A stretch of 64,000 nt of DNA from Deltaproteobacteria bacterium (GCA_020852955.1 JADYZW010000037.1:1-64000); one strand, 5' to 3'; counted from the stretch's first letter, positions 50,883 through 60,506 are shown. Numbers and translations are program-made. The notes: generated by a model not told the origin, from the letters alone.

Positions 50883-51791
50883 TCAGGAGCCGTAGACCTT
50901 CTGGGAGGGGGGCGCCTTGGCGAGGAGGTCGCGCACCACCGGCCCGAGCTCGCCCGGCGCGAAGCGCGCGCCCTTGTCGACGCCGATGCCGGTGCGCCAG
51001 CCCTCGGCGACGTGCAGTGTGCCGCCGGCGATCTCGAAGACTCGGCCCGTCACGTCGCGCGACTCGGCGCTGCCGAGCCACACCACGAGCGGCGCGACGT
51101 TCTCGGGCGCCATGGCGTCGAATCCCTCGGCCGGCTTGGCCATCATCTCCGCGAAGACCGTTTCGGTCATCCGGGTTCGCGCCGCGGGCGCGATGGCGTT
51201 GGCGGTGACGCCGTACCGGCGGAGCTCCGCCGCCTGGACGAGCGTGAGCGCGGCGATGCCCGCCTTCGCCGCGGAGTAGGCCGCCTGGCCGATCGATCCC
51301 TGCAGGCCGGCGCCGGAGCTCGTGTTGACGAGGCGGGCGTCGACCGTGTCGCCCGCCTTGATGCGATCGCGCCAGTACGCGGCGGCGTGGCGCGCGACGC
51401 AGAAATGGCCTTTCAGGTGCACGCGCACGACGGCGTCCCACTCCTCCTCCGAGGCACTGACGAACATGCGATCGCGGACGAAGCCGGCGTTGCTGACGAC
51501 CACGTCGAGCCGCCCGAAGGCGTCGAGCGCGGACTGGACCAGGCGTCCGGCACCGGTCCAATCCGCGACGTCGTCGCCGTTCGCGACCGCGTGACCGCCG
51601 GCGGCTCGGATGGCGTCGACGACCTCCGCGGCGGGGCCGGCCGCGGCCTCGCCGCGGCCGTCGAGCGCGGTGCCGATGTCGTTCACGACGACCTTCGCGC
51701 CTTCGGCGGCGAAGGCGAGAGCATGCGCCCGGCCGATGCCGCGGCCGGCGCCGGTGACGATGACGACCCGTCCGTCGCAGATCCCGGCCAT
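50883..51791 (-). CDS. SDR, Rv3548c-like (3-hydroxyacyl-CoA dehydrogenase type)
   Basis: A 302-aa SDR, longer than most. It opens MAGICDGRVVIVTGAGRGIGRAHALAFAAEGAKVVVNDIG, a start typical of SDRs in the mycobacterial steroid (KstR2) gene group and of the dehydrogenase part of HSD17B4-type proteins. The active site has Ser in NTSSGAG and the YSAAK pair. The stop of the thiolase upstream lies 2 bases before its ATG, so the two are coupled. Probably oxidises a hydroxyacyl-CoA formed from a steroid fragment. Confidence 0.82.
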   Translation of the reverse strand: MAGICDGRVVIVTGAGRGIGRAHALAFAAEGAKVVVNDIGTALDGRGEAAAGPAAEVVDAIRAAGGHAVANGDDVADWTGAGRLVQSALDAFGRLDVVVSNAGFVRDRMFVSASEEEWDAVVRVHLKGHFCVARHAAAYWRDRIKAGDTVDARLVNTSSGAGLQGSIGQAAYSAAKAGIAALTLVQAAELRRYGVTANAIAPAARTRMTETVFAEMMAKPAEGFDAMAPENVAPLVVWLGSAESRDVTGRVFEIAGGTLHVAEGWRTGIGVDKGARFAPGELGPVVRDLLAKAPPSQKVYGS

Positions 51792-51793
51792 GC

Positions 51794-52945
<1,152 letters not shown>

Positions 52946-53009
52946 GGGGAGCCTCCCGTCGAGGATGGATCGCGAACCGGGCAGGTCTAACGAAGAACGG
53001 TTCGGGATA

Positions 53010-54200
53010 CTAGCGTTGGACGACCACCGAGGAGCCGTGCCCGAAGAGGCCCTGGTTCACCGTCACGCCGACCTTCGCTCTCTCGACCTGGCGGCCCGTC
53101 GCCTGCCCGCGCAGCTGCCAGGTGAGCTCGCAGACCTGCGCGATCGCCTGGGCCGGGATCGCCTCCCCGAAGCACGAGAGTCCACCGCTCGGATTGACGG
53201 GCACGCGGCCTCCGATGGTGGTCACCCCGTCGTTGAGGAGCTTCTCGGCGTCGCCGGCAGGACAGAGCCCGATGTTTTCGTACCAGTCGAGCTCGAGGGC
53301 CGAGGAGAGATCGTAGACTTCGGCCACGTCGACGTCCTCGGGGCCGATGCCGGCCTGCGCGTACGCGGCGGCGGTGATCGAGTCGCGGAAGGCGACCGGC
53401 GGCGGCGGCACGGCGGCCGCCGAGTCGGTCGCGAAGTTCGGCATCTCGATCACCGTGCTCGGATAGCGCGGCGTGACGGTCGAGACGGCGGAGATCGTGA
53501 CGGGATCGGTCGCGTGTTTGCGGGCGTACGCCATGCTGGTGAGCACGAGGGCGGCGCCGCCGTCGCTCGTCGCGCAGATCTCCAGGAGACGGAGGGGATC
53601 GGAGACCATCGGCGAGGCGAGCACCTCTTCTTCGGTGACGAGTTTCCGATAGCGGGCGTAGGGGTTCTCGAGCCCGTGTCGCGCGTTCTTCACCTTGACC
53701 TTGGCGAAGTCGCGATCGGTCGCGCCGTAGAGCGCCATGCGGCGGCGGGCGTAGAGCGCGAAGTAGACCGGATTGGTCGCGCCGAGGAGCCGGAAGCGCA
53801 GCCAGTCGGGATCGGTGCCGCGCTCGCCGGCCTGGGGCGCGAAGAAACCCTTCGGCGTCGTGTCGGCGCCGACGACGAGCGCGACGTCGCAGTTGCCCGC
53901 GAGGATGTGGGCGCGCGCGACGCTCACGGCCTGCGAGCCGGAGGCGCATGCGCCGTAGCAGCTCGTGACCTGCGCCCCCGACCAGCCGAGCGCCTGCGCG
54001 ACCGTGGCCCCCGCGATGAAGCCGGGATAGCCGTTGCGGATCGTGTCGCCCCCGGCGACGAACTGCACGTCCTTCCACGCGATGCCGGCGTCGGCGAGGG
54101 CGGCGCGCGCCGCGGCGACGCCGTACTCGACGAAGTTCTTGCCCCACTTGCCCCAGGGGTGCATGCCCACCCCGAGCACCGCGACCTTGCGTTCGCTCAT
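53010..54200 (-). CDS. ltp2: SCP2-type thiolase/aldolase (Ltp2-like)
   Basis: A 396-aa thiolase-fold protein of the SCP2/lipid-transfer branch: KVAVLGVGMHPWGKWGKNFVEYG, SCYGACASGSQAV, then AEVYDLSSALELDWYENIG with the Tyr used by Ltp2-type aldolases, and NPSGGLSCFGEAIPAQAIAQVCELTWQLRG. Ltp2-like enzymes cleave beta-hydroxyacyl-CoA side chains of steroids by a retro-aldol reaction when bound to a DUF35 protein. That partner is encoded directly upstream, with overlapping stop and start (ATGA). This strongly supports the aldolase call over a plain thiolase. Confidence 0.85.
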   Translation of the reverse strand: MSERKVAVLGVGMHPWGKWGKNFVEYGVAAARAALADAGIAWKDVQFVAGGDTIRNGYPGFIAGATVAQALGWSGAQVTSCYGACASGSQAVSVARAHILAGNCDVALVVGADTTPKGFFAPQAGERGTDPDWLRFRLLGATNPVYFALYARRRMALYGATDRDFAKVKVKNARHGLENPYARYRKLVTEEEVLASPMVSDPLRLLEICATSDGGAALVLTSMAYARKHATDPVTISAVSTVTPRYPSTVIEMPNFATDSAAAVPPPPVAFRDSITAAAYAQAGIGPEDVDVAEVYDLSSALELDWYENIGLCPAGDAEKLLNDGVTTIGGRVPVNPSGGLSCFGEAIPAQAIAQVCELTWQLRGQATGRQVERAKVGVTVNQGLFGHGSSVVVQR

Positions 54201-54655
54201 GACCGGCTCCGTGCCGGACTCGCCGAGCGCGCGGCGGGCGTCCACTTCCAGACCAGGTACTCCTTGGCGTCGTCGCTGTAGAGCGTCTCCGCGACGAGTT
54301 CCATCCGCATCCCGACCTTCAGGTCGGCCGTCGCGACGCCGTGCGCGACCTGCCCGAGGACGACCATCTTCTCGTCCGCGAGCTCCACGGCGGCGATCGC
54401 GTAGGGCACGAAGGGCTCGGGCGACACGTAGGGCGCCGGCGGTTGGTAGTGGTTGTCCGTGTACGACCAGAGCGTTCCGGTCGCGGAGAGCGCGACGTCC
54501 GCGAGCTCGGCGCTCCCGCAGGAAGGATTGCGGCAGGCGAACGTCTCTTTCGGGAAGAAGTAGCTCCGGCACGAGCCGCAACGGCTCCCGATCAAGCGGG
54601 GGCGTTCCGGGTTCGCGTCGAACCAGCCGTCGAGCGCCGAGACCTTGGTCTTCAC
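54197..54655 (-). CDS. DUF35 Zn-ribbon/OB-fold partner of the aldolase
   Basis: A 152-aa protein with an N-terminal helix, a zinc ribbon (CGSCRSYFFPKETFACRNPSCGS, four Cys) and a C-terminal OB-fold. DUF35 proteins bind thiolase-like enzymes, and in steroid degradation the DUF35 domain of ChsH2 activates Ltp2. The GTG start at 54655 overlaps the stop of the upstream acyl-CoA dehydrogenase (GTGA), and its own stop overlaps the ltp2-like start. All three are thus coupled. Zn binding is predicted from the Cys spacing. Confidence 0.88.
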   Translation of the reverse strand: MKTKVSALDGWFDANPERPRLIGSRCGSCRSYFFPKETFACRNPSCGSAELADVALSATGTLWSYTDNHYQPPAPYVSPEPFVPYAIAAVELADEKMVVLGQVAHGVATADLKVGMRMELVAETLYSDDAKEYLVWKWTPAARSASPARSRS

Positions 54656-55686
54656 GATGCCTCCTCGTGCGGGTCGAGTACGGCCGCGGCGAGCCGCCCG
54701 CGGTGCCAGCCGCTCGTCCCCCATGTCGTTTCGAGCGCCCAGGCGCGCTTCATCCATACGTGGAGATCGACCTCCCAGGTGTAGCCGATCGCGCCGTGCA
54801 CCTGCAGCGCGGCGCGGGCGGCGAACGCCGCCGCGTCGGCCGCGACGAGCTTCGCGTGCGAGGCGTCGCGGCCGCGCGCCGGAAGGTCGCGGGCGATCCC
54901 GAACGCGGCGCGGTACACCACCGGTCGTGCGAACTCGAGCCGCACCCGGGCGTTGGCGAGCCTGTGCTTGATCGCCTGGAAGCTTCCGATCTCGCGGCCG
55001 AATTGCTCGCGCTGCTTCGCGTAGCCGACGGCCTCCTCGATGAGCCGTGCGGCGACGCCGAGGAGCTGGGCGGCGGCGCCGAGCGCGCCGCGGTCGACCG
55101 CGGCCGCGTGCAGGCGGCGGCCGTGCGCGCCGGCGGCGACCCGCGTCCGCGCCGACGGCGTCCAGGCGACGCGGAAGAGGCGCTGCGCGGCGTCGAGGTG
55201 GGGCAGGGGCTCGCTCCGGACCTCCGCGCGGGGCAGCGCGTGGATCTCGTCCCGGTCGACCAGCAGCAGGAGCTCCGCTGCGTCGGCGTGCGCGACCCAC
55301 GGGTTCGGCTGGCAGCCGACGCCCACCACGACCTCGCCCGCCGCGATGCGCCCGAGCCAGGGGTCGGCGATGCCGTGATCTTCGAGCCCCGCGAGCAGCG
55401 GCACGGCCACCAGCGCCGTATCGACGATGGCCTCGGGGAGCGCCGCACGGCCCGTCTCCTCGAGCGCCAGCACCATCGACACCTCGTCGAGCCCGAGCCC
55501 GCCCGCCCGCTCCGGCGCGAGCAGTCCGAGCAGGCCGAGCTCCGCGAGCGCCCGCCAGCGGCCGGCGTCGTGGGCGGGCGCGTCCTCCCAGACCTTGCGC
55601 ACGGCCGCGGGCGCGCACACCCGATCCAGCACGCCGCGGACGCTGTCGCGGAAGCGCAGGTGCTCGTCTTCGAAGGCGAAGTGCAT
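54652..55686 (-). CDS. Acyl-CoA dehydrogenase, beta-subunit type
   Basis: A 344-aa acyl-CoA dehydrogenase-fold protein: MHFAFEDEHLRFRDSVRGVLDRV, LAPERAGGLGLDEVSMVLALEETGRAALPE, YAKQREQFGREIGSFQAIKHRLANARV and AALQVHGAIGYTWEVDLHVWMKRAW. It belongs to the beta-type branch (FadE27/FadE29/FadE32-like). The alpha-type partner lies directly upstream, 7 bases away. It also overlaps the DUF35 gene downstream. The pair probably desaturates a steroid side-chain or ring-derived CoA ester before hydration and aldol cleavage. Confidence 0.82.
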   Translation of the reverse strand: MHFAFEDEHLRFRDSVRGVLDRVCAPAAVRKVWEDAPAHDAGRWRALAELGLLGLLAPERAGGLGLDEVSMVLALEETGRAALPEAIVDTALVAVPLLAGLEDHGIADPWLGRIAAGEVVVGVGCQPNPWVAHADAAELLLLVDRDEIHALPRAEVRSEPLPHLDAAQRLFRVAWTPSARTRVAAGAHGRRLHAAAVDRGALGAAAQLLGVAARLIEEAVGYAKQREQFGREIGSFQAIKHRLANARVRLEFARPVVYRAAFGIARDLPARGRDASHAKLVAADAAAFAARAALQVHGAIGYTWEVDLHVWMKRAWALETTWGTSGWHRGRLAAAVLDPHEEAS

Positions 55687-55693
55687 CGGCGCC

Positions 55694-56851
55694 TCAGTCC
55701 CGGGGCAGGCCGAGCACGCGCTCGGCGATCACGTTGCGCTGGATCTCGTTCGTTCCGGCGTAGATGGGGCCCGCGAGCGAGAACAGGAAGCCGTCGAGCC
55801 AGCCCGCGGCCTCGGGCGGCGCCACGGGCGGCAAGAGGCCCGCGTCGGCGCCGAGCAGCGCGAGGGCCGTCTCGTGCATGCGGACGTCCATCTCCGACCA
55901 GAAGATCTTGGTGAGGCTCGCCTCGGCGCCGATCGAGCCGCCGGCGATCAGACGCGACGCGGTAGCGTAGGTCGAGAGCGAATAGGCTTCGGCGTCCATC
56001 CAGGCGCGCACCACGCGATCGCGGAGCGTCGGGTCGGCGTCGGCGCCGCGCGCCTCCCAGAGCCGGCGCAGGCGCCGGGCCGTCGCCTGGAAGCGCGCCG
56101 GGCTCCGCAGCATGAGGCCGCGCTCGAACCCCGCCGTCGCCATCGCGATCTTCCAGCCCTGGTGCTCCTCGCCGAGGCGGTGCACGCGCGGGACGCGCGC
56201 TTCGTCGAAGAAGACCTCGGCGAAGCCGGTCTCGCCGTCGAGTTGCGGGATCGGCCGGACGCGCACCCCCGGCGTGTCGAGCGGCACCAGGATGAAGCTC
56301 AAGCCCTTGTGGCGCTCCGACGTCGGATCGGTGCGGACGAGGCAGAAGATCCAGTCCGCGAACGCCGCGCGCGAGCACCACGTCTTCTGGCCGTTCAGCA
56401 CGTAGTGATCGCCGTCGAGGCGCGCGCTCGTACGGATCGCGGCCATGTCGCTGCCGGCGTTCGGCTCCGACCAGCCCTGTGCCCAGACCTCCTCGCTCCG
56501 CGCCATCTTCGGCAGATAGCGGGCCTTCTGTTCCGGCGTGCCGAACTCCATGAGCGTCGGGCCGAGGAGGAAGATGCCGTTCTGGTTGACGCGTCCGGGC
56601 GCGCCCGCGCCCCAGTACTCCTCCTCGAAGATGAGCCATTCGATCAGGTTGCAGCCGCGGCCGCCGTACTCGACCGGCCACGAGACCATCGCGTACCCGC
56701 CGTCGTGGAGCACGCGCTCCCACTCGCGGTGCCGCCGGAAGCCTTCCGCGGTGTCCATCGACGGGAGCGGCGTCCTCGGGACGTGCGCCGCCAGCCACGC
56801 ACGCGCCTCGGCGCGGAAGGCCTCCTGCTCGGGGGTGAAGGTGAGGTCCAT
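55694..56851 (-). CDS. Acyl-CoA dehydrogenase, alpha-subunit type
   Basis: A 385-aa acyl-CoA dehydrogenase: GWSEPNAGSDMAAIRTSARL, NGQKTWCSRAAFADWIFCLVRTD and C-terminal YAGTNEIQRNVIAERVLGLPRD with Ala in place of the usual Glu. Glu243 (GFERG) is at the alternative base position seen in steroid alpha subunits (FadE26/FadE28/FadE31 type). It forms a pair with the beta-type gene at 54652. EchA20-like hydratase lies 8 bases upstream in the operon. The whole run from ipdA to ltp2 may be one transcript. Confidence 0.85.
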   Translation of the reverse strand: MDLTFTPEQEAFRAEARAWLAAHVPRTPLPSMDTAEGFRRHREWERVLHDGGYAMVSWPVEYGGRGCNLIEWLIFEEEYWGAGAPGRVNQNGIFLLGPTLMEFGTPEQKARYLPKMARSEEVWAQGWSEPNAGSDMAAIRTSARLDGDHYVLNGQKTWCSRAAFADWIFCLVRTDPTSERHKGLSFILVPLDTPGVRVRPIPQLDGETGFAEVFFDEARVPRVHRLGEEHQGWKIAMATAGFERGLMLRSPARFQATARRLRRLWEARGADADPTLRDRVVRAWMDAEAYSLSTYATASRLIAGGSIGAEASLTKIFWSEMDVRMHETALALLGADAGLLPPVAPPEAAGWLDGFLFSLAGPIYAGTNEIQRNVIAERVLGLPRD

Positions 56852-56859
56852 GGGGTGCG

Positions 56860-57621
56860 CTACTTCCCCCGGTCGGTGAACGAAGCGTCGCGCTTCTCGA
56901 CGAAGGCGTCGCGCGCCTCCTGCGAATCGGGCGAGGTGTAGAGTTCGAGCGTGAACCCCTGCTCGAAACGATAACTCTTCTTGACGTCGAGGAGCTCGAT
57001 GCCGTTCAGCGACTCCTTGGCGAGACGGAGCGCCTTCGGGCTCTTGGCGGCGATCCTAGCGGCGAGCGCGTGCGCCGTCACGCGCAGGTCGGCGCGCGGC
57101 ACGACCGCCTCGAGGGCGCCGAGCCGGTACGCTTCGGCGGCGGTGATCGGCTCGCCGGTATAGAGCATCTTGCGCACTTTCTGGATCGGGAACATGCGCA
57201 GGAGATGCGACGCCGCGCCGAGCGCGCCACGGTCGATCTCGGGGAGGCCGAAGGTCGCATCGTCCGAGGCCAGGATCACGTCGCACGAGCCGACGAGGCC
57301 GATGCCGCCGCCGAGGACGAAGCCGTGAGCGGCGGCGAGGACGGGAACCGGGCAGTCGTGGATGGCGGCGAAGGCGTCGTAGCAGCCCTTGTTCACCGTG
57401 GTGATGAGCTTCGCGTCGCGTGCGAGTTCCTTGATGTCGACGCCGGCGCAGAAGCCGCGCCCCTCGGCCGCGAGCAGGACGACGCTCACGTCGTCGCGCG
57501 CGCCGACCGCGGTGACGGTGCGCGCGAGCTCCGCCCAGCCGGCGCTGTCGAGCGCGTTCACGGGAGGGTGGTCGAGGAGAACCTCGGCGATGCGGCCAGC
57601 GACGGAGGTGCGGATCGGCAC
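56860..57621 (-). CDS. echA20: EchA20-like crotonase, steroid ring-D hydrolase
   Basis: A 253-aa crotonase-fold protein: AAEGRGFCAGVDIKEL and HGFVLGGGIGLVGSCDVILASDDATFGLPEIDRGALGAASHLLR. The first hydratase Glu is Gly, whereas the second Glu (LPEID) is kept. This is the pattern of EchA20, which hydrolytically opens ring D of HIC-CoA in steroid degraders. The adjacent ipdB and ipdA genes have the same order as in actinobacteria, which supports the call. A GTG start at 57621 is used because no ATG precedes the conserved region. It follows ipdB by 9 bases. Confidence 0.85.
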   Translation of the reverse strand: MPIRTSVAGRIAEVLLDHPPVNALDSAGWAELARTVTAVGARDDVSVVLLAAEGRGFCAGVDIKELARDAKLITTVNKGCYDAFAAIHDCPVPVLAAAHGFVLGGGIGLVGSCDVILASDDATFGLPEIDRGALGAASHLLRMFPIQKVRKMLYTGEPITAAEAYRLGALEAVVPRADLRVTAHALAARIAAKSPKALRLAKESLNGIELLDVKKSYRFEQGFTLELYTSPDSQEARDAFVEKRDASFTDRGK

Positions 57622-57630
57622 GGCGTGCTC

Positions 57631-58407
57631 CTATGACCTGAAGACCGTCGCCCGCGCGTCGTGCGGGTCGAGGACAGTGCGGATGAGGCGCAGCTGCTCG
57701 GCGGTCGGGGCGGGCGTCTCGTGGACGTCGGCGGCGCGGGCGAGCGGGAAGCCCGTGGCCGCCTCGACCTGCTCCACGCCCACCCCGGGATGGACGGACC
57801 GGAGGCGCATGGCGTGGTCGGGGCCGCCGAAGTCGAGCACGGCGAGGTTGGTGACGACGCGGCGGAGCTCGTGGAGGTCGCGCCGCACGCCCGGCTGCCA
57901 GCGCGCGGGGTCGTACCCCGCCCCGGACGCCATGTCGACGCGCGCGACGAAGGTGCGCGTCGAGTGCTCCGGAACGAAGAAGCTGCACGGGTGGTTGATG
58001 GTGTTCCCCGGGATGCCGCGCACGCCGAGGAGCTGCACTTTCGGCTTCTCGAACGTGCCGCCGATGTAGCTGATGTTGATCGTGCCGAAGCGGTCGATCT
58101 GGGTCGGCATGGTCATGGCGTGGCGCCGCCCGCTCCAGAGGAGGTCGAACACCTTGCGGAACGGCAACCAGCCTTCGACGGGCAGACGATACCCCGCCGG
58201 GCGCTTGCCGACCGGGACCGGCGCGGCGACGAGCAGGCACTCGGCGTCGGTCATCAGGAGGTCGGGAGCGAAGGTGAGCCGCGCGAGACCGGCGGCGAGG
58301 CGCGGCACCAGCCCGAGCCCCGAGGCGAGGATCTCGCCGTCGCCGCGCCAGGCCTCGGACGCGGCCGCGATGCAGAGCTCGGCGAGAGTGTAGTCGGAGG
58401 TCGCCAT
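57631..58407 (-). CDS. ipdB: IpdB, beta subunit of COCHEA-CoA hydrolase (steroid ring C cleavage)
   Basis: A 258-aa family I CoA-transferase-fold subunit: YTLAELCIAAASEAWRGDGEILASGLGLVPRLAAGLARLTFAPDLLMTD, then RHAMTMPTQIDRFGTINISYIGG and GVRGIPGNTINHPCSFFVPEHSTRTFV. Length and motifs match IpdB (about 250 aa in mycobacteria). IpdAB uses the CoA-transferase scaffold as a hydrolase that opens the last carbocycle of steroids. The ATG follows the ipdA stop by 2 bases. It is encoded between ipdA and echA20. Confidence 0.9.
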   Translation of the reverse strand: MATSDYTLAELCIAAASEAWRGDGEILASGLGLVPRLAAGLARLTFAPDLLMTDAECLLVAAPVPVGKRPAGYRLPVEGWLPFRKVFDLLWSGRRHAMTMPTQIDRFGTINISYIGGTFEKPKVQLLGVRGIPGNTINHPCSFFVPEHSTRTFVARVDMASGAGYDPARWQPGVRRDLHELRRVVTNLAVLDFGGPDHAMRLRSVHPGVGVEQVEAATGFPLARAADVHETPAPTAEQLRLIRTVLDPHDARATVFRS

Positions 58408-58409
58408 GG

Positions 58410-59288
58410 TCAGAAGATCGGCGGCGGGATCGCGCGCACCCGCTCGGCGCCGCCGACGGCGGCGAGATAGGCGGCCGGATCGACGTCGACGAAGCGGGCG
58501 CGGTAGTCGGCCCATCCTTCGGGCGTCGTCGCCGCGCCGTAGGCCTTGAGGTGCTCGAGGTCGATGCCGTAGGCGGGCGTGCACGCCGTCGGGTGCGCGC
58601 CGAGCGGCGCCTCGACGACGGCGTCCACCATGCCGCGGTCGAGCACGAGGGTGTGCAGGCAGCCGTGCGCCGCGAAGTCCTCGGTCGGGACGATGCGCTC
58701 GCAGGTGACGTAGCGGGTGCGCGCGGCGCCGCAGAAGAGGTCGTCGAAGTACGGGTCGGGGCCGAGGATCTGCGCGTTGCCGCGGGCGTCGGCGTGGTCG
58801 GCATGGACGAGCGCGGCGTCGAGCGGGAGCGCGGGCATCGCCAGGAGGCGCTCGCCGTCGGCGTAGGGCGACGCGATGGTCCGGAGGTCCGGATGCAGAC
58901 GCTCCACGTCGGTCGCAAGACCCGCGCGGGTCGGCAGGAACGGGAGTCGGAGCATGGCCGCGCGGAGGCCCCACTGGATCATTCCCTCGTCGAGCTCCAT
59001 CACCTGGAGGGCGCCCGCCTGGCGCGCCGCCCGGAAGTGCGGATCGAGCGGGATCAGGTCGAGCGACACGAAGCCGAAGACGAGCTTCCGCACCTTGCCG
59101 GCGGCGCAGAGGAGGCCGACGTCGGGGCCGCCGTACGACACGATGGTGAGGTCGCGCAGCGGCGAGCGCAGGATCGCACGCACGAGCGCCATCGGCTTCC
59201 GGCGCGCACCCCATCCTCCGATGCCGATCGTCATGCCGTCGCGGAGCTCGGCGACGACCTCGGGCAGCGTCCGGCGCTTATCGGCCAT
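58410..59288 (-). CDS. ipdA: IpdA, alpha subunit of COCHEA-CoA hydrolase
   Basis: A 292-aa subunit, the same length as mycobacterial IpdA. It starts MADKRRTLPEVVAELRDGMTIGIGGWGARRKPMALVRAILRS and continues DLTIVSYGGPDVGLLCAAGKVRKLVFGFVSLD. The ELDEG stretch (residues 98-102) holds Glu98 and Glu101, near where the IpdA catalytic Glu is known to lie. Later come PYFDDLFCGAA and VDAVVEAPLGAHPTACTP. I start at the ATG at 59288. An upstream frame would add 23 Arg/Pro-rich residues across the promoter. It is the first gene of the ipdA-ipdB-echA20 operon. Confidence 0.92.
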   Translation of the reverse strand: MADKRRTLPEVVAELRDGMTIGIGGWGARRKPMALVRAILRSPLRDLTIVSYGGPDVGLLCAAGKVRKLVFGFVSLDLIPLDPHFRAARQAGALQVMELDEGMIQWGLRAAMLRLPFLPTRAGLATDVERLHPDLRTIASPYADGERLLAMPALPLDAALVHADHADARGNAQILGPDPYFDDLFCGAARTRYVTCERIVPTEDFAAHGCLHTLVLDRGMVDAVVEAPLGAHPTACTPAYGIDLEHLKAYGAATTPEGWADYRARFVDVDPAAYLAAVGGAERVRAIPPPIF

Positions 59289-59347
59289 CGGCGCTCGCGG
59301 CGTGAGATGTGGTGGAGAAACGAGGCACGGGCGGAGGTCCGGGCGCC

Positions 59348-59385
59348 TCTCTAGCATCGGTCCCCGGAAAATGAAACGTGTTGCA
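59348..59385 (-). promoter_or_regulatory. Candidate ipdA promoter overlapped by a KstR-like operator
   Basis: TGAAACGTGTTGCA at 59372-59385 matches the KstR pattern TnnAACnnGTTnnA at all eight fixed positions. On the minus strand TTTCAT (59376-59371) and TAGAGA (59353-59348) are 17 bases apart and could be -35 and -10. The operator would cover the -35, as expected for repression. The ipdA ATG lies 60 bases downstream of the -10. Confidence 0.5.
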
Positions 59386-59435
59386 CTTCCATGCGCCGCC
59401 CGGCCGACGACGCCGGGAGTCGCGGGCGCGGGAGC

Positions 59436-60506
59436 TCAGGGCGCTCCGCCGCCGCCGAGCGTACAGTCGAGGAAGCCCTCGTCGTAGATCTTGCCGATCA
59501 GCAGGCGATTTCCACGGACGGCGGCGACGCTCGATCCCGAGAGCGTGCTGCCGTCGTCGAGGTAGATCTCCTCGACGTCGCCCCGGGGAGTCACGCGCAG
59601 GACCTGCGAAGGCGAGAGGGTCCGAGGATCGGCGCGAAGCGCTTCGACGCGCAGCATCTTCGGGTGGGCGGCGACCCAGAGGGTGCCGTCGGCGTCGATA
59701 TCGATGTTGTCGGCGCCGCTGCCGAGCGGGATGGCGCGACGGTACGACAGCGCCTCGCGGCGCGGGTCCCGATCGTAGACCCGGACGTTCCGGCCGGTGG
59801 TCGAGGCGACGTAGAGCGTCCTCCCGTCCGGGCTCACGCCGATGCCGTTCGGGAAGACGAGATCGGTGATCGCCGGGCGGAAGCCGCCGGGGCCGTAGAA
59901 GACGACCTGCGCGCCCGCGAGCTGCAGGTAGGTCTCGATCGTCTGCATCGTTCCCGGGGCATGGGCGTGGGTGTTGGTCACGTAGAAGCGGTCGAGGCCG
60001 ACGGCCACGAGATCGTTCGGCGTGACGAGCAGCGGGTCGGTGAGCGTGGCGCGGTGCAGGAGGCCGCCGGCGGTGATGTCGAAGATCTCGATCGCGTGCG
60101 GCGCCGACCCGTCGTCGCCGACGGGGTGATTGACGACGAAGAGCACGTCGCGCCCGTCGGGGCCGGCCCAGAGGCTGATGCCGTGCGGCTGGAAGCGGGT
60201 GTCGGCGCGCGGGGTGAGATTGACCGGGATCGCACCAGGCGTGGAGAGGTCGTAGGCCCAGATGGCTCCGGGCGTCGGCCGCCCGGACAGGATGCCGCGG
60301 CGGTCGCTTGCCGACACGTAGGCGACGCCGCTGCGCGGATGGATGGTGAGGTCCTCGGGGCCGACGGGGCCGCCGATCAGGCGGCACGTGCCGGCGACGT
60401 GGGGATGGATGCGCCGGAAGGTCCCCGCGAGCCACAGGACGCGTACGACCTGAGCGGCGACGCCGACCAGGACGAGGAGGACGACGATTCCGATCAGCCG
60501 CCGCAT
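59436..60506 (-). CDS. Paraoxonase-like (PON/arylesterase family) membrane-anchored beta-propeller
   Basis: A 356-aa protein with one N-terminal membrane helix (MRRLIGIVVLLVLVGVAAQVV). Its six-bladed propeller resembles animal paraoxonases: GPEDLTIHPRSGVAYVSASDRR, FQPHGISLW, LTDPLLVTPNDLVAVGLDRFYVTNTHAHA, FPNGIGVSPDGRTLYVA, SGADNIDIDADGTLWVAAHP and GSSVAAVRGNRLLIG. The expected calcium ligands (Glu, three Asn, Asp) and the active-site His in PHGIS are visible. PON enzymes hydrolyse lactones and esters. A lactone or ester from steroid catabolism is possible but unproven. It lies 72 bases after an alpha/beta hydrolase gene on the same strand. Confidence 0.8.
   Translation of the reverse strand: MRRLIGIVVLLVLVGVAAQVVRVLWLAGTFRRIHPHVAGTCRLIGGPVGPEDLTIHPRSGVAYVSASDRRGILSGRPTPGAIWAYDLSTPGAIPVNLTPRADTRFQPHGISLWAGPDGRDVLFVVNHPVGDDGSAPHAIEIFDITAGGLLHRATLTDPLLVTPNDLVAVGLDRFYVTNTHAHAPGTMQTIETYLQLAGAQVVFYGPGGFRPAITDLVFPNGIGVSPDGRTLYVASTTGRNVRVYDRDPRREALSYRRAIPLGSGADNIDIDADGTLWVAAHPKMLRVEALRADPRTLSPSQVLRVTPRGDVEEIYLDDGSTLSGSSVAAVRGNRLLIGKIYDEGFLDCTLGGGGAP

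Noticed and set aside
52980-53012. AACGGTT sequence upstream of the thiolase gene as a KstR site
   Set aside because: The half-sites are one base apart instead of two and the flanking T/A are not in place, so it does not fit TnnAACnnGTTnnA.
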